A stretch of DNA of 38,612 bases from Chloroflexota bacterium. GTDB taxonomy: Bacteria; Chloroflexota; Dehalococcoidia; Lucifugimonadales; JACQTT01. The DNA is taken from positions 1 through 38,612 of the forward strand of contig JACQTT010000083.1 in the NCBI GenBank assembly GCA_016210665.1. The letters run 5' to 3'. Positions 1 through 8,091 of this stretch are shown here, one piece after another. A model generated the notes under the pieces. It was not told where the DNA came from. It searched no databases and saw only the letters and a program-made list of their open reading frames with translations. How positions within the stretch are numbered: position 1 is the first letter of the stretch; the number at the start of each line of letters is the position of its first letter. The position numbers were made by a program, and so were the translations under genes.

Positions 1-519
1 AGACATAAAGGGATCATAGCCCAGCAGGCGCACCTGAAATCCCTGAGCCCTGCGAGCCACCTCCGATCCCACCCGGCCCAATCCCACGATGCCAAGGGTT
101 TTCCCTCGAACCTCTACCCCCGTAAAGGCGCTGCGGCGCCATTGCCCCTGTTTAAGGGAGACGTTTGCCTGGGGGATATTGCGATTCAGGGAGAGCAGAA
201 GGGCAATAGTGTGCTCAGCGGCGGCGATGATGTTGCCTGTCGGAGAGAAAACTACGGCGATACCCTTGCTAGTGGCTGCTTCCACATCTATGTTATCCAC
301 ACCCACCCCGGCTCGCCCCACTACCTGCAAGCTACGACCCGCCTCCAGGACCTCTCGATTAACCTTAGTCTCGCTTCGCACTATCAGGGCATCGTAGTCG
401 CCAATGATAGAGAGAAGCTCAGGTTGCTTAATGCCAAACTTGGTATCTACCTCTGCTTCGGCCCGGAGCAGCTCTACACCTGCATTATCTATGGGATCAG
501 AAACCAGAACGCGAGGCAT
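1..519 (-). CDS. serA: D-3-phosphoglycerate dehydrogenase, N-terminal 173 residues (cut by window edge)
   Basis: The enzyme oxidises 3-phosphoglycerate to 3-phosphohydroxypyruvate with NAD, the first step of phosphorylated serine synthesis in the cytoplasm. The minus-strand reading frame is open from ATG at 519 to the window edge. It begins MPRVLVSDPIDNAGVELL, carries the family signature VGRAGVGVDNID near residues 68-79, and enters the NAD-binding Rossmann fold with GIVGLGRVGSEVA (GxGxxG) near residue 143. The C-terminal substrate and ACT-type regulatory domains lie outside the window. The start lies 9 bases after the stop of the upstream class V aminotransferase, so the two are almost certainly co-transcribed. 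Together they would supply phosphoserine. The family assignment is firm; whether it carries the ACT tail cannot be seen. Confidence 0.95.
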   Translation of the reverse strand, partial: MPRVLVSDPIDNAGVELLRAEAEVDTKFGIKQPELLSIIGDYDALIVRSETKVNREVLEAGRSLQVVGRAGVGVDNIDVEAATSKGIAVVFSPTGNIIAAAEHTIALLLSLNRNIPQANVSLKQGQWRRSAFTGVEVRGKTLGIVGLGRVGSEVARRAQGFQVRLLGYDPFMS

Positions 520-528
520 TAGTCCCTC

Positions 529-1632
529 TCACCTGCCGACTGCCGAGGGCTGAAAGCCTACCTTGGGCAGAGTTGCCTTAAGGCCGTCTAGCACCTGCTG
601 GATGTCATCGTATTCACAGTAACCCATGTGGCCTATGCGGAAGATCTTACCTTCCAGGCTCTGCTGGCCTCCCGCCATAACAACCCCACGCTGCTCATCC
701 ATTAGCTTTAGTAGCTGCTTGGCGTCCACTCCCTGGGGTATTTTTACGGCGGTTACCGTGTTAGATGCGACCTCCTCCCTTGGGAATATGGAAAGACCTA
801 AGCTTTTTGCTCCATCCCTGACCATCTGGCCCATTCGGGCTTGGCGCTTGAAAATGTTGGGCATCCCCTCGGCTAGAATCCTATCTAGTGCCACATCTAA
901 CCCATAATAGACCGAGACAGCGGGAGTCCAGGGGGTCTGGCCACGTTCATAGTAGTTTTTGGCCCTTTTCATATCAAAATAGTAGCGGGGTATTTTGGAT
1001 TGAGAGTAGGCCTTCCAGGCCTGTTCGCTGAAGCTGACGAAGGCCAGGCCGGGAGGAGTCATCCAGCCCTTTTGAGATCCGGTGACTACCACATCGCAGC
1101 GCCATTCGTCCACCGGCAGGGGGATAGAGCCTATGCTGCTGACGGCATCCACCAGGAGCAACTTGTCGAACTCCCCTTTAACCACTCCGGAGATGGCCTC
1201 CAGGTCATTGGTTACCCCCGTGGAGGTCTCGTTATGGGTAACCAGGACCGCCTTGATTTCGGGGTTATTTCTTAGAGCCTGCCGGATCTGGTCAGGGTCC
1301 GCCGCGGTACCCCAAGGAAAATCTAGCTTTATTACCTGGGCACCGTAAATCTGAGCACATTCTGCGAAACGATCGCCAAAATACCCAATGCTAACCACGA
1401 GAACCTTGTCCCCCGGAGAGAGGGTATTAACCACGGCCGCTTCCAGGCCACCGGTGCCAGAAGTGGTCAAGATTAGCAGGTCATTTTTGGTTTCAAATAT
1501 CTTCTTCAGTCGCTCGGTAATCTTAACGCTAAGCTCCTTAAACTCGGGACCCCTGTGGTTGATCATAGAATGCCCCATGGCCTCCAGAACGTCATCAGGA
1601 CAAGGAGTGGGGCCGGGAATACGCAGGTTCAC
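529..1632 (-). CDS. Class V aminotransferase (alanine-glyoxylate / serine-pyruvate / phosphoserine type)
   Basis: This is a PLP-dependent fold-type I aminotransferase of class V, 367 residues. It opens NLRIPGPTPCPDDVLEAM, has the glycine-rich cofactor loop TTSGTGGLEA, a cofactor Asp in LLVDAVSSIGS, and the Schiff-base lysine in GSQKGWM (about K188). I place the start at GTG 1632, because AGGAGG at 1640-1645 is 7 bases away. The TTG two codons upstream would sit almost on that site. It directly precedes serA, so by context it probably transaminates phosphohydroxypyruvate to phosphoserine, as broad-specificity class V enzymes do in archaea and some bacteria. Alanine-glyoxylate or serine-pyruvate activity is the alternative. 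Family is certain; substrate is inferred from context. Confidence 0.9.
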   Translation of the reverse strand: MNLRIPGPTPCPDDVLEAMGHSMINHRGPEFKELSVKITERLKKIFETKNDLLILTTSGTGGLEAAVVNTLSPGDKVLVVSIGYFGDRFAECAQIYGAQVIKLDFPWGTAADPDQIRQALRNNPEIKAVLVTHNETSTGVTNDLEAISGVVKGEFDKLLLVDAVSSIGSIPLPVDEWRCDVVVTGSQKGWMTPPGLAFVSFSEQAWKAYSQSKIPRYYFDMKRAKNYYERGQTPWTPAVSVYYGLDVALDRILAEGMPNIFKRQARMGQMVRDGAKSLGLSIFPREEVASNTVTAVKIPQGVDAKQLLKLMDEQRGVVMAGGQQSLEGKIFRIGHMGYCEYDDIQQVLDGLKATLPKVGFQPSAVGR

Positions 1633-1761
1633 CTTCAAACCTCCTAAGAATTCTCAACGTGCTTCTTTTGTGAATTTTACCACATCTACTTCAACAAGGT
1701 GTAAGGCCGCCAAACTGGCTTTTTATCTAAAGCTTACCCTTGTCCCAAGGAGTTAGATGTA

Positions 1762-2982
1762 TCAAAGGATGCGTGCTAAGTACTCCTCCTGAGAAACGAT
1801 TCTAAGGGAACGGCGTTTGCCTACTCTAAATTCACCAGGTTCTAGGACGATATAGTCGCCTGCTATTTTCTTTCCGTCCTTTTCTACTGCTCCCTCACCC
1901 ATAAGTCTTTTGGCATCGCTAATGCTCTTGGCCAGCTTAGTATCAACGAGGATTTGGCTGAGCCGTTTTTTCTCTGAATTTGCAAGAGATGGCAAAGGAT
2001 ATGTCATCACCTCATCTGGCTCTTCTTTTCTCTGTACTACACGTTCAAATTGGGATTCGGCTCGTGCTGACGCTTCAAAGTTGTGGAACTGGGTCACCAG
2101 CTCTCGGGCCAGACGCTTCTTAAGCTCCATGGGATTTACAGATCCATTGTCCATATCCTGCCGCATACTTGCCAACTCCTGGTTAGGCACGTCTGTGAGC
2201 AGCTCGAAGTAGTCCATGATCAGGCTGTCTGGAAGGGACATAGTCTTGCCGTAGATCTCGTAAGGCGGCTCGTCTATTCCTATGTAGTTGCCTAGGCTCT
2301 TGCTCATCTTCTGCACTCCGTCGGTCCCTGGGAGAAGGGGCATAAGGAAGCACTGCTGAGGGCGCTGGCCCATCATACCCTGGAGCTCCCTTCCCACCAG
2401 CAGGTTGAATTTCTGGTCTGTGCCCCCGAACTCTACATCCGACTGTATGGCAACCGAGTCGTATGCCTGTAGAAGGGGATACAATAACTCGGTGATGGCA
2501 ATGGGTCTCTGGGCCTTGAAGCGGGTGGCGAAGTCCTCCCGGGCCAAAAACTGGGCTACGGTAAATCTACTGGTAAGTCGAAAGACATCGGCCAGATTGA
2601 AGTTGCCGAACCACTCGCTCTGGCGGCGCAACTCGGTCTTCTCTGGGTCCACGACCTTGAAGAACTGCCGGAGGTAGGTCTGGGCATTGCGCTCCACCTC
2701 CTCATGGGAGAGCATCTTGCGGGTGGCGGACTGGCCGCTGGGGTCGCCGATCTGGGCGGTCCAGTCTCCCACTATGAGGATAACCTGGTGACCCAACTCC
2801 TGAAGCTGGCGTAGCTTCCTTAGCCCTACTACGTGTCCCAGGTGGATATCCGGACTGCTGGGGTCGAACCCCATCTTGAGGCGTAGAGGCTTCCCTTCTT
2901 GTAGAAGGTGAGTGAACTCCTCTTCTACAATGATTTCGGAGACGCCTCGTCGAACTATCTTGCTGAGCGACTTCTCGTCCAT
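1762..2982 (-). CDS. tyrS: Tyrosyl-tRNA synthetase
   Basis: The enzyme charges tRNA-Tyr with tyrosine (class Ic synthetase). The HIGH-type signature is HLGH at residues 47-50 and the KMSKS loop is intact at 225-229. The C-terminal part is a short S4 RNA-binding domain (roughly 335-406) containing LAKSISDAKRLMGEGAVEK. The length, about 406 residues, and the motif spacing match the TyrZ-like bacterial branch. The frame can be extended 10 codons to TTG 3012, which would overlap the end of ribF. I prefer ATG 2982, which begins 4 bases after the ribF stop (2987) and matches the usual N-terminus. Neither start has a strong ribosome-binding site, so translational coupling to ribF is likely. Confidence 0.95.
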   Translation of the reverse strand: MDEKSLSKIVRRGVSEIIVEEEFTHLLQEGKPLRLKMGFDPSSPDIHLGHVVGLRKLRQLQELGHQVILIVGDWTAQIGDPSGQSATRKMLSHEEVERNAQTYLRQFFKVVDPEKTELRRQSEWFGNFNLADVFRLTSRFTVAQFLAREDFATRFKAQRPIAITELLYPLLQAYDSVAIQSDVEFGGTDQKFNLLVGRELQGMMGQRPQQCFLMPLLPGTDGVQKMSKSLGNYIGIDEPPYEIYGKTMSLPDSLIMDYFELLTDVPNQELASMRQDMDNGSVNPMELKKRLARELVTQFHNFEASARAESQFERVVQRKEEPDEVMTYPLPSLANSEKKRLSQILVDTKLAKSISDAKRLMGEGAVEKDGKKIAGDYIVLEPGEFRVGKRRSLRIVSQEEYLARIL

Positions 2983-2986
2983 GGCT

Positions 2987-3931
2987 CTACTGTTTGGATA
3001 CCCTTCGGTCAACTTCTCTCAGGATTCTCCTGGTCTGGCTCACGTCTATGGCTATCTGCTCTCTCAGGGCTTCTATTGAATTGAAAGCTAATTCACCCCT
3101 AAGGCGTCTAGCAAACTCAAGGCGGATATCCTGGTCGTATAAATCGCCTTGAAAGTCCAGGATATAGGCTTCGACAGTTCGTTCCCCAGGGCCGAAGGTA
3201 GGCCTGACACCGATGCTTGTAGCCGACTCGCGTCTCGTGCCGTTGATATAGGCCCAGGTGGCATATATTCCGTCTCCAGGGATGGCCCTTTCCGATGGCA
3301 CCTCCAGATTAGCTGTGGGAAATCCGAGTTGCCTTCCTCGACCCTCTCCAGAGCGAACCCTGCCTGTAAGCGCAAAATTACGCCCCAAGAGCTTAGAGAC
3401 GGTGACAACGTCACCCTCAACCAGGGTGCCTTTTATGATTGTGCTACTTACTGACAGATTACCCAAAGCTAGATGGGGTACAACGTGAACCGTAAATCCC
3501 ATCTCATTTCCCAGGGTAGTAAGCACCTGAACGTCTCCCTCTCTCTGATGGCCCATGGCGAAGTCGGGGCCCATGACCAGACCCTTCATCCCCAGATATT
3601 TTTGAAGCAGAGACACGAACTCTCTGGCCTTCAAGAAGGACAGGGGCAAATCAAATCTGATGGGAACCACCAGGTCCACGCCGGTTTCTTTTAGAAGCTG
3701 TAGTCGCTCCTCCACACTGCAAATGTAAACGATCTTCGTATCAGGCCGGAGGACTGTAAGAGGGTGGTTGTAAAAGGTAACCACGCCAGCGAGAAGATTA
3801 TGCTTTCGAGCCTCGCTCTTGACCTGTTCCAAGAGGTGGCGATGCCCCAAATGCACACCGTCGAAGACGCCCACAGTGAGGACAGTATCCCGATGGGGAT
3901 TAGACTGGGAAAGATCTCCGTGAACGCTCAT
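2987..3931 (-). CDS. ribF: Bifunctional riboflavin kinase / FMN adenylyltransferase
   Basis: The protein phosphorylates riboflavin to FMN and adenylates FMN to FAD in the cytoplasm. The N-terminal nucleotidyltransferase domain shows VGVFDGVHLGHRHLL near residues 21-35 (the HxGH nucleotide-binding motif) and a typical family region around VMGPDFAMGHQREGDV. The C-terminal riboflavin kinase barrel carries GRGRQLGFPTANLEV and the catalytic-side GVRPTFG. At 314 residues it is full length. It is followed after 4 bases or less by tyrS. A sigma-70 type promoter lies about 60 bases upstream. No FMN riboswitch consensus was found in the leader, so I see no sign of flavin-dependent control. Confidence 0.95.
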   Translation of the reverse strand: MSVHGDLSQSNPHRDTVLTVGVFDGVHLGHRHLLEQVKSEARKHNLLAGVVTFYNHPLTVLRPDTKIVYICSVEERLQLLKETGVDLVVPIRFDLPLSFLKAREFVSLLQKYLGMKGLVMGPDFAMGHQREGDVQVLTTLGNEMGFTVHVVPHLALGNLSVSSTIIKGTLVEGDVVTVSKLLGRNFALTGRVRSGEGRGRQLGFPTANLEVPSERAIPGDGIYATWAYINGTRRESATSIGVRPTFGPGERTVEAYILDFQGDLYDQDIRLEFARRLRGELAFNSIEALREQIAIDVSQTRRILREVDRRVSKQ

Positions 3932-3989
3932 CTCGGTGAAACTAAAGCGGACTTATTCTCTAATGAATACGTAAGCTATTGTAGTCAGG

Positions 3990-4018
3990 ATACTATCACT
4001 CCCTTTATATAGCGTCAA
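3990..4018 (-). promoter_or_regulatory. Sigma-70 type promoter for ribF-tyrS
   Basis: On the minus strand TTGACG (4013-4018) is separated by 17 bases from TAGTAT (3990-3995), which matches the -35 consensus at 5 of 6 positions and the -10 consensus at 4 of 6. It ends about 60 bases before the ribF start. It was found by eye only. Confidence 0.55.
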
Positions 4019-4188
4019 GGGAAGTGGGCAAGACAGCAGACCTGTGTGACTGGTAGCTGCCTGCAACTCCTGACGGCCGTGGCAGGACTTCGCATCTTGA
4101 TGCTGGGGGTAATTTCAAGGTTTAGGTAGATAGGCTGCAGGCGATTCTATTACTAGATGTGGAACAATTAGGAGTAGGAGCTTTGGAC

Positions 4189-4216
4189 TTGACTTGCGTG
4201 GATACCCATATATTAT
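4189..4216 (+). promoter_or_regulatory. Sigma-70 type promoter for the class I aminotransferase
   Basis: TTGACT (4189-4194) is followed after 16 bases by TATTAT (4211-4216); each hexamer matches consensus at 5 of 6 positions. The site lies in a notably AT-rich stretch, 46 bases before the ATG at 4263. With the divergent ribF promoter it accounts for most of the 331-base gap 3932-4262; I see no gene or structured RNA in the rest of that gap. Confidence 0.6.
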
Positions 4217-4262
4217 GTTATATAAATAATTAATTGGCGCTTTTAACGCGGGAGCATATTGA

Positions 4263-5537
4263 ATGGTGGATTTACCCAAAGTAAAAGATGTTGAAAAAAC
4301 AAAGACCTGGCAGGAGATAGACCTACGGATCCTTCTGACCAAGGGAGCTCGTTCTTTGGGAGCAGGTAGCCCAACAGACGCCGGCCTGTCCAGGATATCT
4401 ACTACCTCCGTAGCCAATCCCATTGTCCTGGCTGGAGGAGTTCCCGACCCGGCCACTTTGCCTGTTGATGACCTGCTTAAAGCGATTGGCCACGTTCTGA
4501 CTACCCATCCAGATGAGTCCCTGCGGTATGGAGGAGTTCACGGTTTTGACGGACTCCGCACCGCCCTGGCTGAGCGTCAGAGCAGGATAGAGGGGATTCC
4601 CCTGGTCCCCGAAAACTTCCTCATAGACAACGGCAGCGCTGGCGGCATAGATACTATATGTGACGCCTTTGTTGAATCTGGAGACGTTGTGATAGTCGAG
4701 TCCCCCACATTTTCCGGGTCTTTGCGGACAATCAAGGGCCATATGGCCGAGATTGCGCCAGTACCTCTGGATGACCAGGGTATAATGGTTGACAGAGTCG
4801 CCGAAGTCATAAGACGGACTGAAAAATCAGGCAAACGTGTAAAGCTCGTGTACACGATTAGCGACTTTCATAATCCTACTGGGGTGACTATGTCTCCAGA
4901 GCGGCGTTCAAACCTAGTAAGCCTGTGTGCTGAGCACCATGCTCTTATTGTCGAAGACGCTGCCTATTCTGACATCTACTTCGGTAGCCAACCGCCTGTC
5001 TCCCTATACACCCTGGCAGAAGGACAGGGGATCTTTAAGGTGGGTACATTTAGCAAACCCATCGCCACTGGGCTACGAATAGGTTGGGTTCAAGGGAGGC
5101 CAGACTACATTGAGGCGCTGGCTCAGGTACGCTTCGACATGGGCAACAGCCCATTGCTTCAGATGGCGCTGGCCAAATACGTTGCCTCTGGGATGCTGAA
5201 TACCCACTTAGAAAAGGTTCGTCCCCTCTATGCAGAAAAGTGCGAGACGCTGTGTAAGTCTTTGCGTGATCACTGTGCACAATACATCAGATTCAGAAAG
5301 CCCGAAGGCGGCTTTTTCCTCTGGGTTGAGTGTGTTGGACCTCAAGCCCAGGATGTTGCTCGCGAGGCTATAGAAGAGGGGATATTCTTTCCTTTAGGCG
5401 CAGCCTTTTTCTTCGGCCGCGAAGCGGACGATACTTCTCACATCCGACTCTCCTTCAGCACGGCGACATTAAAGGAGCTGTCTGAAGTAGGCCCAAGACT
5501 GAGAGCCGCTTTCGACCGGGCTATCGGTGAGCGATGA
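4263..5537 (+). CDS. Class I/II PLP-dependent aminotransferase (2-aminoadipate / aromatic aminotransferase-like)
   Basis: This 424-residue aminotransferase resembles the LysN/Aro8 branch, which acts on 2-aminoadipate, branched-chain or aromatic amino acids. Seen in the sequence are RYGGVHGFDGLRTALAER, the region IDNGSAGGIDTICDAF, SDFHNPTGVTMS (cofactor Asn), VEDAAYSDIYF (Asp/Tyr cofactor contacts), and the PLP-lysine in TFSKPIATGLRIGW (K265), followed by the Arg of the carboxylate-binding region near RLSFS. The 5' end adds about 45 residues before the canonical fold. There is no GntR-type DNA-binding domain, so it is not a MocR regulator. GGGAG precedes the ATG by about 9 bases and a strong promoter is present. 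It is monocistronic; the substrate cannot be read from context. Confidence 0.88.
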   Translation: MVDLPKVKDVEKTKTWQEIDLRILLTKGARSLGAGSPTDAGLSRISTTSVANPIVLAGGVPDPATLPVDDLLKAIGHVLTTHPDESLRYGGVHGFDGLRTALAERQSRIEGIPLVPENFLIDNGSAGGIDTICDAFVESGDVVIVESPTFSGSLRTIKGHMAEIAPVPLDDQGIMVDRVAEVIRRTEKSGKRVKLVYTISDFHNPTGVTMSPERRSNLVSLCAEHHALIVEDAAYSDIYFGSQPPVSLYTLAEGQGIFKVGTFSKPIATGLRIGWVQGRPDYIEALAQVRFDMGNSPLLQMALAKYVASGMLNTHLEKVRPLYAEKCETLCKSLRDHCAQYIRFRKPEGGFFLWVECVGPQAQDVAREAIEEGIFFPLGAAFFFGREADDTSHIRLSFSTATLKELSEVGPRLRAAFDRAIGER

Positions 5538-5575
5538 CACCTACCATATGGCCACATGGGGTTAGCTCAGGTCAG

Positions 5576-5683
5576 CCTCTCCCGACTTGTCGGGAGAGGG
5601 ATGGCCATATTGCCCTGGCAGGTCCTCTCCGCCTGCCGAGGTTCGACGGGCAGGTCTTCCCCCTCTCCTTGCAGGAGAGGGGG
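5576..5683. repeat. Palindromic intergenic repeat with three stem-loops
   Basis: Three inverted repeats follow one another. The first is an 11-base perfect stem 5576-5586 / 5589-5599. The second is a weaker CCTGCC...GGCAGG stem around 5632-5653. The third is a 10-base perfect stem 5659-5668 / 5674-5683, followed by CCAGGGGGTGAGG. The last part resembles a dispersed intergenic repeat I know from many bacterial genomes. The first stem, 38 bases after the aminotransferase stop, could end its transcript, although no T-run follows. The remainder of 5538-5819 contains only the leader of the next gene. Confidence 0.6.
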
Positions 5684-5819
5684 CCAGGGGGTGAGGTATA
5701 TGCTCCCAGAGGGGAAGTGCTCTCTGCAATGAGGCATCTATTTTTGTAAAGAACCAAGGAGACACAACACAAAGTTCAGTCGCCAAATCAATCTACACTT
5801 ATATTAGGAGGAGGAAACC

Positions 5820-6125
5820 ATGTACGGCAGCATATTTCGGATGAAGGTAAAGCCAGGCCAGGAGCAGAAGGTAATTGACCTGTTTAACGAATGGGATAAG
5901 GTGGAAAGGCCCAAGGTCAAAGGGGCGATTGCCGGATATGTTATGAAACCCGATAGTAAGTCTGGCGAGCTTATAGGCGTAGCCGTATTCCAGGATAAGG
6001 CCAGCTACCGGGCCAACGCCGAAAGGCCAGAGCAGGACCGTTGGTTTCGAAAGATGCGGGAGCACCTCCAGGCCGACCCCCAATGGGAAGACGGAGAATA
6101 CCTGAGAAGCCAACTCCCTCGTTAA
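5820..6125 (+). CDS. Small ABM-like (antibiotic biosynthesis monooxygenase fold) protein
   Basis: This 101-residue protein begins MYGSIFRMKVKPGQEQKVID, the typical first strand and helix of a dimeric alpha-beta barrel (ABM/DUF4937-like). It later shows GELIGVAVFQDKASYRANAE and ends in a helix with W and E residues. An excellent ribosome-binding site (AGGAGGAGGAAACC) precedes the ATG, so the gene is real and probably well translated. There is no signal peptide. Relatives include haem-degrading and quinol monooxygenases, but most are uncharacterised, so I assign no reaction. It stands alone between a repeat and the DUF262 gene. Confidence 0.7.
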   Translation: MYGSIFRMKVKPGQEQKVIDLFNEWDKVERPKVKGAIAGYVMKPDSKSGELIGVAVFQDKASYRANAERPEQDRWFRKMREHLQADPQWEDGEYLRSQLPR

Positions 6126-6313
6126 GCCAGCGCGTGCGGCCCGGCCATTCTGGTGGCCCCTGATAGATGTCCATGGTCGGCTGGTGGGCATCAATGCCAG
6201 CAAGGCTGTGCTATGATTGTCGCGCAATGGGCGATATTGAGGCGGTTTGTGAAGCGTCATACTGCAAAAGTGCAGCCTAATCAATAGTTAGGCAGGTACA
6301 GGAACGATAGCGA

Positions 6314-8014
6314 ATGGAGTACATCCCAATTCGAGTTAGCGACATAATCCGGCAAGTCAATCATGACATCTATCTCCCGGCTATACAGCGAGAGTTGGTA
6401 TGGAGCACGGATCGTATTGAACGGCTGTTTGATTCAATCATGGCTGATTTTCCCATTGGCTCGTTTCTCTTTTGGCTATTGGAGGAAAAGAACAAGGACG
6501 AGTGGCCAGTCTACGAGTTCATTCGAGATTTCGACGGAGAGTCCCCGCACAATCCGCCTGCGAACATGGCCGGAATCACGAAGGACATCAAGCTCGTCTT
6601 GGATGGCCAACAGCGCATTGCTTCGCTTCTCATCGGACTTCGGGGAAAATACCGTTACTTTCACTATCGTTGGAGAGAGACCCGTCTCTACCTGAACCTG
6701 TTAAAGCCGGCCGTGCCCAATGAGGATAATCCCGAAGAGCTGACCTACGGCTTCGCATTTCGAGAAAGTGCCGATCCGGACCCCAAAACGCCGCAGCTTT
6801 GGTACTTGGTGGGGCGGATTCTGAACTTCAATGACGCCGAGGATGCTAAGTCGGACATGAAGGCGCAACTGGCGAAGTTGCCAGAAGACCAGCAGGAGAA
6901 TGCCAACAAGTTGATCGGTCGTTTGCACAACCGCATTCATACGACTCTCGTCGGGAACTACTATCAGGAGAATTCGCAGGATTACGACAAGGTATTGCAG
7001 ATCTTTGTGCGGGCGAATGCGGCAGGGAAGCCCCTCGAATCCTCTGACCTTTTGCTCGCAACCGCAACTGCCAAGTGGGACAAGCTTGATGCACGCAGTG
7101 AAATCCACGCCTTCACCGATTCACTCAACGAGATCGGCAATAGATACGGTTTTGGTAAGGACTTCGTACTGAAAGCATGTCTGTTCCTTAGTGAGAACCT
7201 GCCCATCCAATACAAAGTCAAGAATTTCACGAAGAAAAACCTTCTCATAATCGAGGGGAATTGGGAGAACATCAAGAAGTCTCTGTCAGCAACAGTGCGG
7301 CTTATCTCTCGTTTTGGCTTTAATGAAAAGAACGTCGTCGCTCCCTTGGCACTGCTACCGATCGCTTTCTACATCATGAAACGCGGCAACTCGTCATTTG
7401 ATACGTCCTCTAAGACCGAAGATGCCGTTTCTCAGGTTGCTATCCGCAGGTGGTTCGTCTTTGCAACCCTCAAGAACGCATTCGGCGGTTCATCTGACAC
7501 TACGTTGACCGGGTTGCGGGAAGAGTTGAGTGATTGCAGCCCGATAACGCCGTTCCCCGCTGATCGCCTCTATAAATCACTCGAAATCGAGCCACGACTC
7601 GGAGACACTGAAATCGACCGCATCCTGGGATTTGGCTACCAAGGCCGGTACACAAACCTAGTCTTGTCATTGCTATACCCTGACCGTGATTGGAGGAATG
7701 CGGTTTTCCATGAGGACCATATCTTCCCGAAGTCTGAGTTCCAGTTGGGGGCATTGCAGAAGCGAGGTTACGACGAGGCAAAGATTCAAGCCTATATATC
7801 GAAGTACAATATGCTCGCCAACCTTCAGTTGCTCACTGACTCAGAGAACCTCTCGAAGAACGCCAGACCTTTTGACGAGTGGATTAAGACGCGAGACGCT
7901 CCGTACCTTAAAAGGCACTTAATCCCCGATCTCCCCAGCCTCGGGTTCGACTCCTTTGAGGAGTTCTCGAGGGCACGTACGGAATTAATCAAGACATCGT
8001 TGAAGAGGATGTAG
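6314..8014 (+). CDS. DUF262 / DUF1524 (GmrSD-like) putative restriction or defence nuclease
   Basis: The 566-residue protein combines two domains known from the GmrSD type IV restriction system. The N-terminal DUF262 (ParB-like NTPase) domain shows LPAIQRELVW at 21-30, FPIGSFLFW at 46-54 and the signature DGQQR at 97-101. The C-terminal DUF1524 HNH-type nuclease region has HEDHIFPKSEF near 466-476, followed by a conserved Asn stretch in YNMLANLQLL near 497-506. GmrSD enzymes cut DNA with modified (glucosylated hydroxymethyl) cytosine; other DUF262 proteins act as modification-sensing or phage-defence nucleases. Both catalytic motifs appear intact. It is a single gene with no partner, wedged between conserved genes, so it is probably acquired. 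The start ATG 6314 has only a weak AGGAAC site. Target unknown. Confidence 0.85.
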   Translation: MEYIPIRVSDIIRQVNHDIYLPAIQRELVWSTDRIERLFDSIMADFPIGSFLFWLLEEKNKDEWPVYEFIRDFDGESPHNPPANMAGITKDIKLVLDGQQRIASLLIGLRGKYRYFHYRWRETRLYLNLLKPAVPNEDNPEELTYGFAFRESADPDPKTPQLWYLVGRILNFNDAEDAKSDMKAQLAKLPEDQQENANKLIGRLHNRIHTTLVGNYYQENSQDYDKVLQIFVRANAAGKPLESSDLLLATATAKWDKLDARSEIHAFTDSLNEIGNRYGFGKDFVLKACLFLSENLPIQYKVKNFTKKNLLIIEGNWENIKKSLSATVRLISRFGFNEKNVVAPLALLPIAFYIMKRGNSSFDTSSKTEDAVSQVAIRRWFVFATLKNAFGGSSDTTLTGLREELSDCSPITPFPADRLYKSLEIEPRLGDTEIDRILGFGYQGRYTNLVLSLLYPDRDWRNAVFHEDHIFPKSEFQLGALQKRGYDEAKIQAYISKYNMLANLQLLTDSENLSKNARPFDEWIKTRDAPYLKRHLIPDLPSLGFDSFEEFSRARTELIKTSLKRM

Positions 8015-8091
8015 GTGTGGCAAAGTATGGCATGTTCCCGTGCCTAACAATCGATTGCAGCGCAGGAAAATTACGGAATGGGCTTGATTCT

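Noticed and set aside
1630-1638. TTG 1638 as start of the class V aminotransferase
   Set aside because: The AGGAGG at 1640-1645 is nearly adjacent to this TTG but ideally spaced (7 bases) from GTG 1632.
3932-4262. FMN riboswitch upstream of ribF
   Set aside because: None of the conserved RFN blocks could be found on the minus strand; only promoter-like hexamers are present.
5576-5683. CRISPR-like repeats
   Set aside because: The similar hairpins are not direct repeats with regular spacers; no CRISPR array or cas gene occurs in the window.
5534-5749. Frame of 71 codons after the class I aminotransferase
   Set aside because: It runs through palindromic repeat DNA and has low-complexity composition; no homology recognised.
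7940-7956. GGGTTCGACTCC resembling a tRNA T-loop
   Set aside because: It lies inside the DUF262 gene and has no matching acceptor or anticodon arms.
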